From Hydrogenophaga sp040372165 (lineage in GTDB: Bacteria; Pseudomonadota; Gammaproteobacteria; Burkholderiales; Burkholderiaceae_C): 64,000 nt of DNA. The stretch spans positions 558,001 to 622,000 of the forward strand of contig NZ_BAABWG010000001.1 of NCBI RefSeq assembly GCF_040372165.1, given 5' to 3'. Position numbers and translations under genes: made by a program. Below, piece by piece: positions 33,873 through 42,283 of the stretch (position 1 is the first letter of the stretch; the number at the start of each line of letters is the position of its first letter). The notes beneath the pieces were generated by a model. That model did no database searches and was not told the origin of the DNA. It worked only from the letters and a program-made list of their open reading frames with translations.

Positions 33873-36116
33873 ATGAAGCTTCAATACAAAGCCTGGTTGC
33901 TCATCGTCGCGGCAGTCATTTTGTTGACCTTGTTGGCCGTGGGCGTGACCAGCTTGGCCTTGTCGAAATCACTTGCCGACCTGGAGCAGGAAGAGGCCAC
34001 ACAGGAAGGTGACCGCGCCAAGCAGCTACTGGATCTGCAGCTACAGGATTTGGTAGCCACCGTCAAAGACTACGGCTATTGGGACGACACCGTCCTGTTT
34101 GTCGAAGGCAAGGATGACGCCTTTCTGGCCGACAACATCACAGTAGAGAACCTGACAACGTTGCGCGTGGCCGAAGTCATGGTGCTCGATCGGCGCGCTC
34201 AAGTGAGGGCTGCCGCCCATATCGTGCCCGGGCAGGGCCTGGTGATGACAGCATCCCCGCTGCGCACTTTGCTGGTGGATCAGGCCGGAGACGTACTGGC
34301 CGATGCCAGCGGAATGAAAACGACAGGGACTTATGTGCGGCAGGGCGGCGAGCTGTACATGGTGGGGGTCGTCGCCATTCGCAGTCCTGCCAAGCCCAAT
34401 GGCTCGCCGGTAGGGGCATTGGTGATGGTGCGCCGTTTCGACCATGCTGAACTGCTTCGTTTCAGCCATGTGCTGATGTCCTCGGTGTCTTTGCACTTGC
34501 TGGACGAGCATGAGCACGCACAGAAGGGGGCCATGATTCCGATCAGCAGCTCCCGGGCGGAAATCCATGCTGTCATAGAGGACAGCGCCGGGCGTCCCAT
34601 TGCCGAGCTGGTGCAGATCATGGACAGATCCATCGCCCAGGAGGCCTCGCGTATCGTCCTGACCACTGGCGCTGAAGTGTTGCTGGCAGGGCTGATGATT
34701 GGCGGTCTTCTGGTCCTGCTGATGGATAGATGGGTGCTACGGCGCCTGAATCGGATGCACGACCAATTGGGTCAGATCACGGCACAGGGCGCAGAGGGCG
34801 ACGCTCAGATCCGTATGGGTGGTCAGGACGAGCTCACCGTGGTCGCTCAAGGCATCAATGCCTTGCTGCAGCGGGTTCGCCACGATGCGGCCGTCCAGCG
34901 CGAAGCCCATGCGCGGCAGGAAGAGCTCCAGCTTCAGCTCATGCAGAGCCAGAAGATGGAGGCGATCGGCCGCTTCACGGGAGGCATTGCCCATGACATC
35001 AACAACTCTCTGGCAGGCATCAGTGGCTGGATCCGGGTCGCCATGGAGGATCTACCTTCCGATCACCCTGGCATGGAAGCTCTGGACCGGGCACTGAAGG
35101 GCTCCAGTTATGCCGGTGGCCTGATGCGACAGTTGCTGGCATTCAGCCGCCAGACGGAGCCGCGTCTGGAGCGTCTGAGCATGAGCGACCTGATTGAACG
35201 CGCTCGCTCGCTGACCGCAGCGGGAATGCTCAAGCGCACAGAAGTCGTCGTTACCAGCGATGTCGACCCTTCGCAAGACCAGGTCATGGCAGATCCGACC
35301 CAATTGCAGCAGGTATTGATGAACTTGCTGATCAACGCCTCAGACGCGATGGCAGGTGAAGGACGCATCCACATTGTCACCGAGCGTCGCCTGTGGTCGG
35401 GCAATGATGACGTGCATTCTTTGCCTGGTGTGGCGGGGTTGCCGGTGGGCGAGTATCTGCATGTGACGGTTCGCGACGAAGGGCCGGGCATCGCACCCGA
35501 GCACCTGGACCGCGTTTTCGAACCCTTCTTCACCACCAAGGACACGGGAAGAGGCACAGGCCTTGGCTTGTCGGTGGCCCACGGCATCATGGGGCGCCAT
35601 CGAGGCAGCGTCGGGGTCAGCAGTCGCTTGGGCGAGGGCAGCACGTTCCATTTGATGATCCCGGTTGCCACAGCAGTCGCGTCAGGCGAGCCTGGCGAAG
35701 TCCAGCACGCTGCCGGAGATCAGGCGCGCCGCCGGATTCTCCTTGTGGATGATGACGATTCGTTGCGGCACGCGTGGGGCAGATTGCTTGAGCGCAAAGG
35801 CTGGGACGTCGTCCGCGCACGGGACGGTGAAGAGGCCTGGCTCCACTTTCAGCATTCGACCACGCCTTGGGATGTGGTCATGTCGGACCTGGCCATGCCC
35901 CATGTGGACGGCCGAGAACTGGCCACCCGAATACTGGCGACGCCAAACCCGCCACCCATCATCATCATCAGCGGTCATGTCGACGGTCCAGAGCGTGATT
36001 CTCTGTTGCACATGGGCATGTCCATGGTGTTGTCCAAGCCCGTTGACGCCGAAGAGCTTCTTGCAGCGCTACAGAGAATTGTGCGGCAAAAGCGGGATAC
36101 GTCAGGCGCCGCTTGA
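33873..36116 (+). CDS. Hybrid sensor histidine kinase with CHASE4 sensor and C-terminal receiver domain
   Basis: A 747-residue membrane hybrid kinase. Helix 1 (residues 7-29) precedes a CHASE4-type extracytoplasmic domain recognisable by VKDYGYWDDTVLFVEG. Helix 2 lies near 268-288 (LLAGLMIGGLLVLLMD), followed by a HAMP linker. The phosphoacceptor His374 is in FTGGIAHDINNSLAG, and the HATPase has NLLINASDAM, DEGPGIAPEHL and GTGLGLSVAHGIMG. The receiver domain has VDDDDS, the acceptor Asp672 in SDLAMP and the lysine in LSKPVDAEELL. Without an adjacent output regulator it likely phosphorylates a protein encoded elsewhere. It converges with tolA. The signal is unknown. Confidence 0.93.
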   Translation: MKLQYKAWLLIVAAVILLTLLAVGVTSLALSKSLADLEQEEATQEGDRAKQLLDLQLQDLVATVKDYGYWDDTVLFVEGKDDAFLADNITVENLTTLRVAEVMVLDRRAQVRAAAHIVPGQGLVMTASPLRTLLVDQAGDVLADASGMKTTGTYVRQGGELYMVGVVAIRSPAKPNGSPVGALVMVRRFDHAELLRFSHVLMSSVSLHLLDEHEHAQKGAMIPISSSRAEIHAVIEDSAGRPIAELVQIMDRSIAQEASRIVLTTGAEVLLAGLMIGGLLVLLMDRWVLRRLNRMHDQLGQITAQGAEGDAQIRMGGQDELTVVAQGINALLQRVRHDAAVQREAHARQEELQLQLMQSQKMEAIGRFTGGIAHDINNSLAGISGWIRVAMEDLPSDHPGMEALDRALKGSSYAGGLMRQLLAFSRQTEPRLERLSMSDLIERARSLTAAGMLKRTEVVVTSDVDPSQDQVMADPTQLQQVLMNLLINASDAMAGEGRIHIVTERRLWSGNDDVHSLPGVAGLPVGEYLHVTVRDEGPGIAPEHLDRVFEPFFTTKDTGRGTGLGLSVAHGIMGRHRGSVGVSSRLGEGSTFHLMIPVATAVASGEPGEVQHAAGDQARRRILLVDDDDSLRHAWGRLLERKGWDVVRARDGEEAWLHFQHSTTPWDVVMSDLAMPHVDGRELATRILATPNPPPIIIISGHVDGPERDSLLHMGMSMVLSKPVDAEELLAALQRIVRQKRDTSGAA

Positions 36117-36165
36117 CATGATGCCTGACGTCTGGCCGCTTGGGGACGTCGACCCCAGGAAAGCC

Positions 36166-37107
36166 TCAGTACTCCCTGGGCGACATCTCGATGATCAGGT
36201 CCGACGGCACAGTGCCATCAACGTCCGGTGGCAGCTTGTTGGTGCGGCGCAAAGCCCGCTCGGCGGCACTGTCCCAGTCCGCGCTGCCACTGGAACGGAC
36301 CAGGCGAACGCTGGTGATGGTGCCATCGCCGCGTGTGGTCACCCGCAGCTCTGCCCTGATGTTCTGTGAGGTGTCCCCGGTATAGAGCACATTGGGACGA
36401 ATGTACGAGTTGAGCTTGCCTGCATAGCCTGCCGAAGGTCCGCTGGAGCGCTGAGCTGTGCCGCGGGAAGAGGGCGCACCCGTGGCCCCGGCCTGACCCA
36501 TCATGCGGGCGATCTGGTCCTGGCGGCGCTTTTCAGCTTCACGCTCACGCTTTTGCTCTGCCAGCTTCTGTTGGCGTTCTTTCTCCTTCTTGGCGGCCAG
36601 CTCCTTCTTGCGCTTCTCTTCAGCCAGGCGCTTCTCACGCTCAGCCTTTTCTTTCTTCTCGCGCTCGGCTTTCTCTCGCTTTTTCTTCTCTTCCTGGCGC
36701 TTCTTGTCTTCTGCCAGCTTGCGCTTGCGCTCTTCTTCGGCCTTTTTCTTCTTGGCTTTCTCTACCGCAATGTCCGGGTCCTGCTTCGGTTCCGGCTTCG
36801 GTTCAGGTTTTGGCTCGGGCTTTGGCTCCGGTTTGGGTTCAGGTTTGGGCTCGGGCTTCGGCTCAGGTTTCGGTTCGGGCTTGGGTGCCGGCGGCGGTGT
36901 CTTGCCGCCCTTGGGTGCAGCCTCTTGCGGCAGGGCAGCCCAGAGTTCAGCTTCCACCGCACTGGCCTTCTGCGTGTTGTTCCACTGAACGCCAAAAGTC
37001 AGTGCAATGATCAGCAATGCGTGGATGATCAGCGCCAGAACGACTGGCGTGCTCCATCGCCCTTGTCTGGGTGGATTGAAATCGGAAGCGTCCGGCTTGT
37101 GCTGCAT
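36166..37107 (-). CDS. tolA: Cell-envelope integrity protein TolA
   Basis: A 313-residue protein that spans the periplasm and links the TolQR motor to the outer membrane during cell division. One membrane helix (residues about 22-40) follows a short cytoplasmic tail. Then come eight Lys-Pro-Glu-Pro repeats (76-107), a Lys/Glu/Arg/Ala-rich helical domain (about 113-200) and a C-terminal TolA/TonB-like domain (YAGKLNSYIRPNVLYTGD, RAELRVTTRGDGTI). The KPEP stretch is an unusual rigid addition compared with enteric TolA. It follows tolR by 40 bases in the expected order. tolB and pal do not follow: the next gene is a convergent sensor kinase. Confidence 0.93.
   Translation of the reverse strand: MQHKPDASDFNPPRQGRWSTPVVLALIIHALLIIALTFGVQWNNTQKASAVEAELWAALPQEAAPKGGKTPPPAPKPEPKPEPKPEPKPEPKPEPKPEPKPEPKPEPKQDPDIAVEKAKKKKAEEERKRKLAEDKKRQEEKKKREKAEREKKEKAEREKRLAEEKRKKELAAKKEKERQQKLAEQKREREAEKRRQDQIARMMGQAGATGAPSSRGTAQRSSGPSAGYAGKLNSYIRPNVLYTGDTSQNIRAELRVTTRGDGTITSVRLVRSSGSADWDSAAERALRRTNKLPPDVDGTVPSDLIIEMSPREY
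36787..36882 (-). repeat. In-frame tandem repeat in tolA encoding eight KPEP units
   Basis: A 12-base unit encoding Lys-Pro-Glu-Pro is repeated eight times with synonymous drift between copies (wobble differences such as GGT/GGC on the plus strand). Drift argues for long maintenance rather than fresh slippage. The product should be an extended, charged, polyproline-like rod in the periplasm. Confidence 0.9.
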
Positions 37108-37147
37108 TGTCCCTGAGGTGGCCTGTCGTGTCGGTCGGTGGTGGCGA

Positions 37148-37591
37148 TCAGTTGGTGGTCTGGACGGACAGGCCCACACGCTCGATACCGGCGCGGCGCA
37201 AGGTATCCATGACCTTTACCACGGTCTCGTACTTGATGTTCTTGTCTGCACTGATCACCACTGGCACGGCGGTGAGCTCTTGCTCACCCGTATCGGACTG
37301 CATGCGTTGGACCATCTCGACCAGACCCTTCATGTCGGTCTCCTGGGCGGTCTTGCTCGATGAGCCTTCCTGAACCTCGATTTTCTCGTCTTTGTCCACA
37401 ATGACCTGAATAAAGGTCTTGGGCTGCGCGTTGGCCTGACCCACGCTGGGCAGGTCGATCTGGCTGGGGGCGATCAGGGGGGCTGTCACCATGAAGATGA
37501 TGAGCAACACCAGCATCACATCAATGAACGGGACCATGTTGATCTCGTTCTTGGTGCGCCTGACACGTCGACCGGTACTTGCTGCTGCCAT
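37148..37591 (-). CDS. tolR: TolR/ExbD-family motor subunit
   Basis: A 147-residue ExbD/TolR protein with one membrane helix (about residues 18-38) carrying the essential aspartate in INMVPFIDVMLVLLIIFMV. The periplasmic domain contains VIVDKDEKIEV and VVISADKNIKYETVV. With TolQ it forms the proton-driven motor that energises TolA. It lies 29 bases after tolQ and 40 before tolA on the same strand. Confidence 0.95.
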   Translation of the reverse strand: MAAASTGRRVRRTKNEINMVPFIDVMLVLLIIFMVTAPLIAPSQIDLPSVGQANAQPKTFIQVIVDKDEKIEVQEGSSSKTAQETDMKGLVEMVQRMQSDTGEQELTAVPVVISADKNIKYETVVKVMDTLRRAGIERVGLSVQTTN

Positions 37592-37620
37592 GACTGTGTT
37601 TCCTGTCCAGGCGTCCGTTG

Positions 37621-38334
37621 TCAGTGGCCTGCGGCGCTGGCGCCACCGGCTGCGGGAGCCTGATAGCCCAGGTTGCGCTGCAGGATGTTGGAGAACTCCT
37701 CCATGAAGGTCTCCAGGCGCAAGGCCACGCGATCGATTTCGTGCGTGAAGCGGTTGTAGGCGACCACAGCAGGAATGGCGGCAAACAGGCCAATGGCCGT
37801 GGCCACCAGAGCCTCTGCAATACCGGGAGCGACTGTCTGCAAGGTCACTTGCGCCAGAGCAGCGAGGCCAGTGAAGGCATGCATGATGCCCCAGACTGTT
37901 CCGAAAAGACCCACATACGGCGCCACCGACCCCACCGTTCCCAGGAAGGAGAGGTTGGACTCCAGCGCGTCCACTTCCCGCTGGTGGCTGGCGCGCATGG
38001 CGCGGCGGGCGCCATCCATGAGCGTGGCAGCGTCGTTGATCTGGCGTTCGCGCAGCTTCTGGAATTCGCGCATGCCGCTGGCGAAGATCCGCTCCATGGG
38101 GCCTACATGACGAGCGTTCTGTGCGGCAGCCAGGTAGAGATCGTTGAGGTTGGCGCCTGACCAGAAATCGCGCTCGAAGTCTTCATTCTTGGCTTTGACG
38201 CTCTTGAGGGCAAAGACTTTGCGGAAGATGGCGGCCCAGCTAATGATGGACACGGTCACCAGCAAGGCGACGACGGCTTGCACGACCCAGCTCGCATTGA
38301 GCATGAGCTGAACGATGGAAAAGTCGTGAGACAT
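37621..38334 (-). CDS. tolQ: TolQ/ExbB-family motor subunit
   Basis: A 237-residue MotA/TolQ/ExbB proton-channel protein with three transmembrane helices, near residues 15-37, 135-158 and 168-190. The family core is clear (SFLGTVGSVAPYVGLFGTVWG, GIAEALVATAIGLFAAIPAVVAYN). It assembles with TolR to use the proton gradient for outer-membrane invagination. It follows ybgC by about 53 bases and precedes tolR, the conserved tol order. Confidence 0.96.
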   Translation of the reverse strand: MSHDFSIVQLMLNASWVVQAVVALLVTVSIISWAAIFRKVFALKSVKAKNEDFERDFWSGANLNDLYLAAAQNARHVGPMERIFASGMREFQKLRERQINDAATLMDGARRAMRASHQREVDALESNLSFLGTVGSVAPYVGLFGTVWGIMHAFTGLAALAQVTLQTVAPGIAEALVATAIGLFAAIPAVVAYNRFTHEIDRVALRLETFMEEFSNILQRNLGYQAPAAGGASAAGH

Positions 38335-38387
38335 GATGTTGGTTCTGAGTGGGAAATTCTCGAAAAGTTCAGGGCGAATGCGTCAGG

Positions 38388-38855
38388 TCATGTGTCCAGG
38401 CTCTCGCCAGACAAGGCTGACAGGATCTGGGCGGGTATGCGTCCCGGGCGCATGCTGTCAGCCTGAACCCAGCCAATGCGAATGCTGCCTTCGCAAAGGC
38501 AGACGGCGGCGCCTGGCTCCTCTCCTTCAGCGGGCAGCTTCCAGGCGGACTGCTCAATGGTAAGTGACGCGCGACCGGCCTCGCGAACACGCGCTGTAAC
38601 CAGAAGCAAATCATCGAGCCGGGCGGGCCGATGGTAGTTCACCTGAGTGGCGCTGACGATGAACATGCCACCGACATCGTCGCGCAATTGCTGCTGACCA
38701 ATGCCAAGATGACGCAGCCACTCTGTGCGGGCGCGCTCGAAGAACTTCAGGTAGTTGGCATAAAAAACAATGCCACCGGCATCGGTGTCCTCCCAGTAGA
38801 CACGAACCTTCCAGGTAAAGGCGTCTGCTGTGGCTTGTTCGAGCGGGCTAGGCAT
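38388..38855 (-). CDS. ybgC: YbgC-type acyl-CoA thioesterase of the Tol-Pal cluster
   Basis: A 155-residue hotdog-fold thioesterase. The 4-hydroxybenzoyl-CoA thioesterase signature YWEDTDAGGIVFYANYLKFFERARTEWL includes the catalytic Asp in the DTDAGG loop. Such proteins hydrolyse acyl-CoA or acyl-ACP thioesters and are almost always encoded beside tolQ. The start at 38855 lies 17 bases after the aminotransferase stop; an in-frame GTG at 38876 would overlap that stop and is less likely. Confidence 0.93.
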   Translation of the reverse strand: MPSPLEQATADAFTWKVRVYWEDTDAGGIVFYANYLKFFERARTEWLRHLGIGQQQLRDDVGGMFIVSATQVNYHRPARLDDLLLVTARVREAGRASLTIEQSAWKLPAEGEEPGAAVCLCEGSIRIGWVQADSMRPGRIPAQILSALSGESLDT

Positions 38856-38872
38856 GTGTCGGGCTGATGTCG

Positions 38873-40093
38873 TCACAGCGCCGCTTTCAGTCTGGCCACG
38901 GCTTCCTGTAAATCGGGCAGGGCAGTCGACGTGGACAGGCGGATGTAGCGGCGCGTGTCGGCTTGCCCGAAGTCGCGCCCGGGGGTGACGGCAATCTGGC
39001 AACGATCCATGATCTCGTACGCCGCAGACCAGCTTCCTCCCTGGTCGGGCTGATCGCCTTTGAGCGGGATATCCCATTTCTCGCATAACGAGCTCACATT
39101 GGCCCACGCATAGAAAGCACCATCGGGTGCGACCGGCACCTTCAGACCCAGACTTTCCAGAGCGGGAATGAAGTAGTCCCGGCGCGCCTTGAACTCGGCT
39201 CTCCGGCGCTCATACTCTGCAAGGCTGTCAGCGTCGAAGCAGGCGATGGCCGCTTGCTGTGACACCACGTTGGGGCAGATGAACAGGTTCTGCGCCAGAC
39301 GCTCCAGCGCAGGGACGAGGGCCTTGGGTGCCACCATCCAGCCCAGCCGCCATCCTGTCAGGTTGAAGTACTTGGAGAAGCTGTTGATGCTGATGACTTC
39401 TTCTCCCAGGCCATCGGGCAAGCCCAGAGCCGTGTGGCCATAGTCATCCTCGTAGCTCAAGCCCAGATAGATCTCGTCAACCAGGGTGACACCGCCACGC
39501 TCGCGCACCGCACGCGCAATCCGCTCGAGCTCTTCGCGGGCGATCGAGGTCCCTGTCGGGTTGGACGGCGAGGCCAGCAACACACCGCGTGTGGCCGTGT
39601 TCCAGGCGTCGTGTACCTGTCCCGAGTTGAGCTGGAAACGCTGCTCAGGGCCGCAAGCCAGCATCCGGGCACGGCCCTCGGCCACCCGCACAAAGTGCCG
39701 GTTGCAGGGGTAGCAGGGATCGGGCATCAGGATTTCGTCGCCTTGTTCGATCAGGGCCAGGCAGGCCAGCTGCAAAGCAGCAGAGGCACCAGCGGTGACG
39801 ACGATGCGCTCTGGCTCCACTTTGGCACCAAAGCGCGTGGCATACCAGCGGCTGATCGCCTCGCGCAGGGCGGGCAGACCAGTGGCCATGGTGTATTGCG
39901 TGCGCCCCATGCGGACCGCACGCTCGGCCGCCTCCTGCACCAGCGGAGGCGCCGTGAAATCGGGTTCGCCGATGTTGAGGAACAGCATGCGCTGGTCGCC
40001 ATCTCGAGGCGACTGGGAACGCTCGATGGCGGCTTTGGCCTGCTCCATGACGTAGAACGGCTCGACGTCCCGGGCGCGCGCTGAAATCCTCAT
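38873..40093 (-). CDS. Class I PLP-dependent aminotransferase
   Basis: A 406-residue fold-type I aminotransferase. It has LFLNIGEPDFTAPP, the cofactor contact TAGASAALQLACLAL, SPSNPTGTSIAREEL, the ring-nitrogen Asp in LVDEIYLGLSYED and the Schiff-base lysine in SINSFSKYFNLTGWRLGW. The terminal IRLS motif binds the substrate carboxylate. The amino donor cannot be named; aspartate/alanine/methionine-type enzymes look alike. It lies 3 bases after nusB and 17 before ybgC, inside a long minus-strand operon with the riboflavin genes. Confidence 0.92.
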   Translation of the reverse strand: MRISARARDVEPFYVMEQAKAAIERSQSPRDGDQRMLFLNIGEPDFTAPPLVQEAAERAVRMGRTQYTMATGLPALREAISRWYATRFGAKVEPERIVVTAGASAALQLACLALIEQGDEILMPDPCYPCNRHFVRVAEGRARMLACGPEQRFQLNSGQVHDAWNTATRGVLLASPSNPTGTSIAREELERIARAVRERGGVTLVDEIYLGLSYEDDYGHTALGLPDGLGEEVISINSFSKYFNLTGWRLGWMVAPKALVPALERLAQNLFICPNVVSQQAAIACFDADSLAEYERRRAEFKARRDYFIPALESLGLKVPVAPDGAFYAWANVSSLCEKWDIPLKGDQPDQGGSWSAAYEIMDRCQIAVTPGRDFGQADTRRYIRLSTSTALPDLQEAVARLKAAL

Positions 40094-40096
40094 GGG

Positions 40097-40597
40097 TCAG
40101 TCCTCGTCCGTCCTGGCATCCGCTTGCGTTTCCACGGGGCGGAGTTCGCGAGCCAGTTTGTGCAATACGCCATTGACGTATTTGTGGCCATCGGTCCCTC
40201 CAAAGGACTTGGCCAGCTCGATGCTCTCGTTGAGCACCACCCGCCAGGGCACGTCGAGACAATGCTTGAATTCGTACGCGCCAATCCACATCACGGCACG
40301 CTCAACAGGAGAAATCTCGGCCAGCGGACGGTCGAGCTGCGGCTCGATCAATGCATCCAGCGCCTCGGCTTCGTCCACGCACCCGTGGAGCAAGGCGTCA
40401 TAGTGGGCACTGTCTGCCTTGTGAAAACCGCTGAGGTCACGGGTAAAGACGTCGATATCCGTGGCGGCGTTGCGACCCACCAGATGCTGGTACAGCGCCT
40501 GCAGGGCGAATTCGCGTGCGCGCGTCCGGGCTGATTTGTCAGACGCCTTGCGAGGGCGCTTGCCGCCGGCAGCGGGGGCGCTTGAACTGTTGCTCAT
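40097..40597 (-). CDS. nusB: Transcription antitermination factor NusB
   Basis: A 166-residue all-helical RNA-binding protein (SARTRAREFALQALYQHLV, SPVERAVMWIGAYEF, VPWRVVLNESIELAKSFGG, NGVLHKLA) that joins NusE on boxA RNA for rRNA antitermination. Gene order ribH-nusB is conserved in many proteobacteria; the gap to ribH is 12 bases. Confidence 0.97.
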   Translation of the reverse strand: MSNSSSAPAAGGKRPRKASDKSARTRAREFALQALYQHLVGRNAATDIDVFTRDLSGFHKADSAHYDALLHGCVDEAEALDALIEPQLDRPLAEISPVERAVMWIGAYEFKHCLDVPWRVVLNESIELAKSFGGTDGHKYVNGVLHKLARELRPVETQADARTDED

Positions 40598-40609
40598 GGT
40601 CAGGGCCTC

Positions 40610-41080
40610 TTAACCGATGTCTTCCAGCAGGTTGGCCATTTCGATGGCCACTTGCGCCGCGTCGCGGCCTTTCTCTTCCTGGCGCGCCACAGCCTGGGCC
40701 ACGTTTTCGGTGGTCAGGATGGCATTGGCGATCGGGGTATTGGTTTCCAGGGACACTTGCGTGCATCCGGCGCCCGACTCGTTGGCGACCAGCTCGAAGT
40801 GATAGGTCTCGCCTCGAATGATGCAACCCAGGGCGATCAGTGCGTCAAAGTCGTCGCGCTCGGCCATGGCCTTGAGAATCAGCGGGACCTCCAGGGCACC
40901 CGGGACGGTGACGCGGGTGATGTTTTTCTCCTGCACGCCCAGAGCCAGAAGCTCCTGGTGGCAGGCATCGTACAACGCGTTGGTGATGCCCTCGTTGAAA
41001 CGGGCCTGGACAATGCCGATGACCAGCTTCTTGCCGTCGAGCAGGCGGTTGTCGCTGCTGCCTTTTTCTGCGCCAAACAT
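40610..41080 (-). CDS. ribH: 6,7-dimethyl-8-ribityllumazine synthase
   Basis: A 156-residue lumazine synthase that condenses the pyrimidinedione with dihydroxybutanone phosphate. Characteristic segments are QARFNEGITNALYDAC, TVPGALEVPLILKAMA, ALGCIIRGETYHFELVANES and the helix after PIANAILTTENVAQA. The catalytic His sits in the YHFE loop. It lies between ribBX and nusB, about 80 bases after the former. Confidence 0.97.
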   Translation of the reverse strand: MFGAEKGSSDNRLLDGKKLVIGIVQARFNEGITNALYDACHQELLALGVQEKNITRVTVPGALEVPLILKAMAERDDFDALIALGCIIRGETYHFELVANESGAGCTQVSLETNTPIANAILTTENVAQAVARQEEKGRDAAQVAIEMANLLEDIG

Positions 41081-41158
41081 GTTTGAGTCCTGTCTGAAGT
41101 TTGAATCTTGTTCCGTCCGGCATTGGCCGGTGGTTTTGCCATCCTGGAGGGGGCGCCT

Positions 41159-42283
41159 TCAGCTTTCAACGAAGCCAGTGACTTCCAGTCCATAGCCAGC
41201 CATGCTGGGCATGCGGCGTGGCGTACCCAGCAGCTGCATCTTGCGCACGCCACATTCCCGAAGAATCTGGGCGCCCACACCATAGGTGCGCAAATCCATG
41301 CGACCTCGGCCAGGGGCATGTGCCGCCCGTGCAGTGCCTTCGAACTGGTCGAGCAACTGATCAGCCGTTTCTCCGCAGTTGAGCAGCACTGCCACGCCTT
41401 TGCCCGTCGTCTCGAGGTACCTCAGGCTGCGCTCCAGACTCCAGCTGTGCATGGATCGGCCCACTTCCAACGCGTCCAGGACAGACAGCGGCTCGTGCAC
41501 GCGCACCGGAACGCTCTCGTCTTCACCCCAGGTCCCCTTGACCAGTGCCAGATGCAGTGCGCCGCTGGGTCCATCTCGGAAAGCAACGGCGTCGAATTCA
41601 CCGAAGGCGGTTTGCATGGTCCGCTTGGCAGCACGGGTGATCAGGCTTTCGGTGCGACTGCGGTACTCGATCAGATCGGCAATAGTGCCAATCTTCAGGC
41701 CGTGCTCGGCTGCAAACAACTGCAGGTCGGGCAGGCGGGCCATGGTGCCGTCATCCTTCATGATCTCGCAGATCACCGATGCCGGCGAGCAGCCAGCCAT
41801 GGCGGCCAGATCACAGCCTGCCTCCGTATGGCCGGCGCGCATCAGCACGCCACCTTCAACCGCTTGCAACGGAAACACGTGGCCAGGCTGAACCAGATCA
41901 GAGGCTTTGGCCTCCGGCGCCACGGCCACTTGCACGGTACGGGCACGGTCGGCGGCAGAGATGCCCGTTGTCACGCCTTCTGCAGCTTCAATGGACACAG
42001 TGAAAGCCGTGCCCATGGAGGTGCCATTGCGTTGCACCATGGGAGGGAGCTTCAGGCGCTCGCAGGCTTCCTTGCGCAAGGTCAGGCAGATCAGACCGCG
42101 ACCGAAGCGAGCCATGAAGTTGATGGCTTCCGCGCTCACATGGTCAGCCGCCAGCACCAGATCACCTTCGTTCTCCCGGTCTTCTTCATCGACCAGCACC
42201 ACCATCTTTCCAGCGGCCAGGTCGGCCACAATGTCTTCCACTGGCGAAATGGCCACTGGTGTCAGCTTGTCGGGGGCGTTCAT
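41159..42283 (-). CDS. 3,4-dihydroxy-2-butanone 4-phosphate synthase with degenerate GTP cyclohydrolase II domain (RibBX type)
   Basis: A 374-residue two-domain protein. The N-terminal RibB domain is intact, with the metal/substrate loop LVDEEDRENEGDLVLAAD and the later RAGHTEAGCDLAAMAG. The C-terminal domain has a GTP cyclohydrolase II outline (VRVHEPLSVLDAL, TYGVGAQILRECGVRKMQLL, the terminal YGLEVTGF). However, the three zinc cysteines of the family (C-x10-C-x-C) are absent where they should follow VRVHEPLS. It should therefore make dihydroxybutanone phosphate but not open GTP; such hybrids are known as RibBX. A separate ribA would be needed elsewhere. It overlaps ribE by 4 bases. Confidence 0.92.
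   Translation of the reverse strand: MNAPDKLTPVAISPVEDIVADLAAGKMVVLVDEEDRENEGDLVLAADHVSAEAINFMARFGRGLICLTLRKEACERLKLPPMVQRNGTSMGTAFTVSIEAAEGVTTGISAADRARTVQVAVAPEAKASDLVQPGHVFPLQAVEGGVLMRAGHTEAGCDLAAMAGCSPASVICEIMKDDGTMARLPDLQLFAAEHGLKIGTIADLIEYRSRTESLITRAAKRTMQTAFGEFDAVAFRDGPSGALHLALVKGTWGEDESVPVRVHEPLSVLDALEVGRSMHSWSLERSLRYLETTGKGVAVLLNCGETADQLLDQFEGTARAAHAPGRGRMDLRTYGVGAQILRECGVRKMQLLGTPRRMPSMAGYGLEVTGFVES

Noticed and set aside
36503..37116. Plus-strand frames rich in Phe/Ser/Leu opposite tolA
   Set aside because: They are mirror images of the Lys/Glu-rich and KPEP-coding sequence of tolA and look membrane-like only for that reason.
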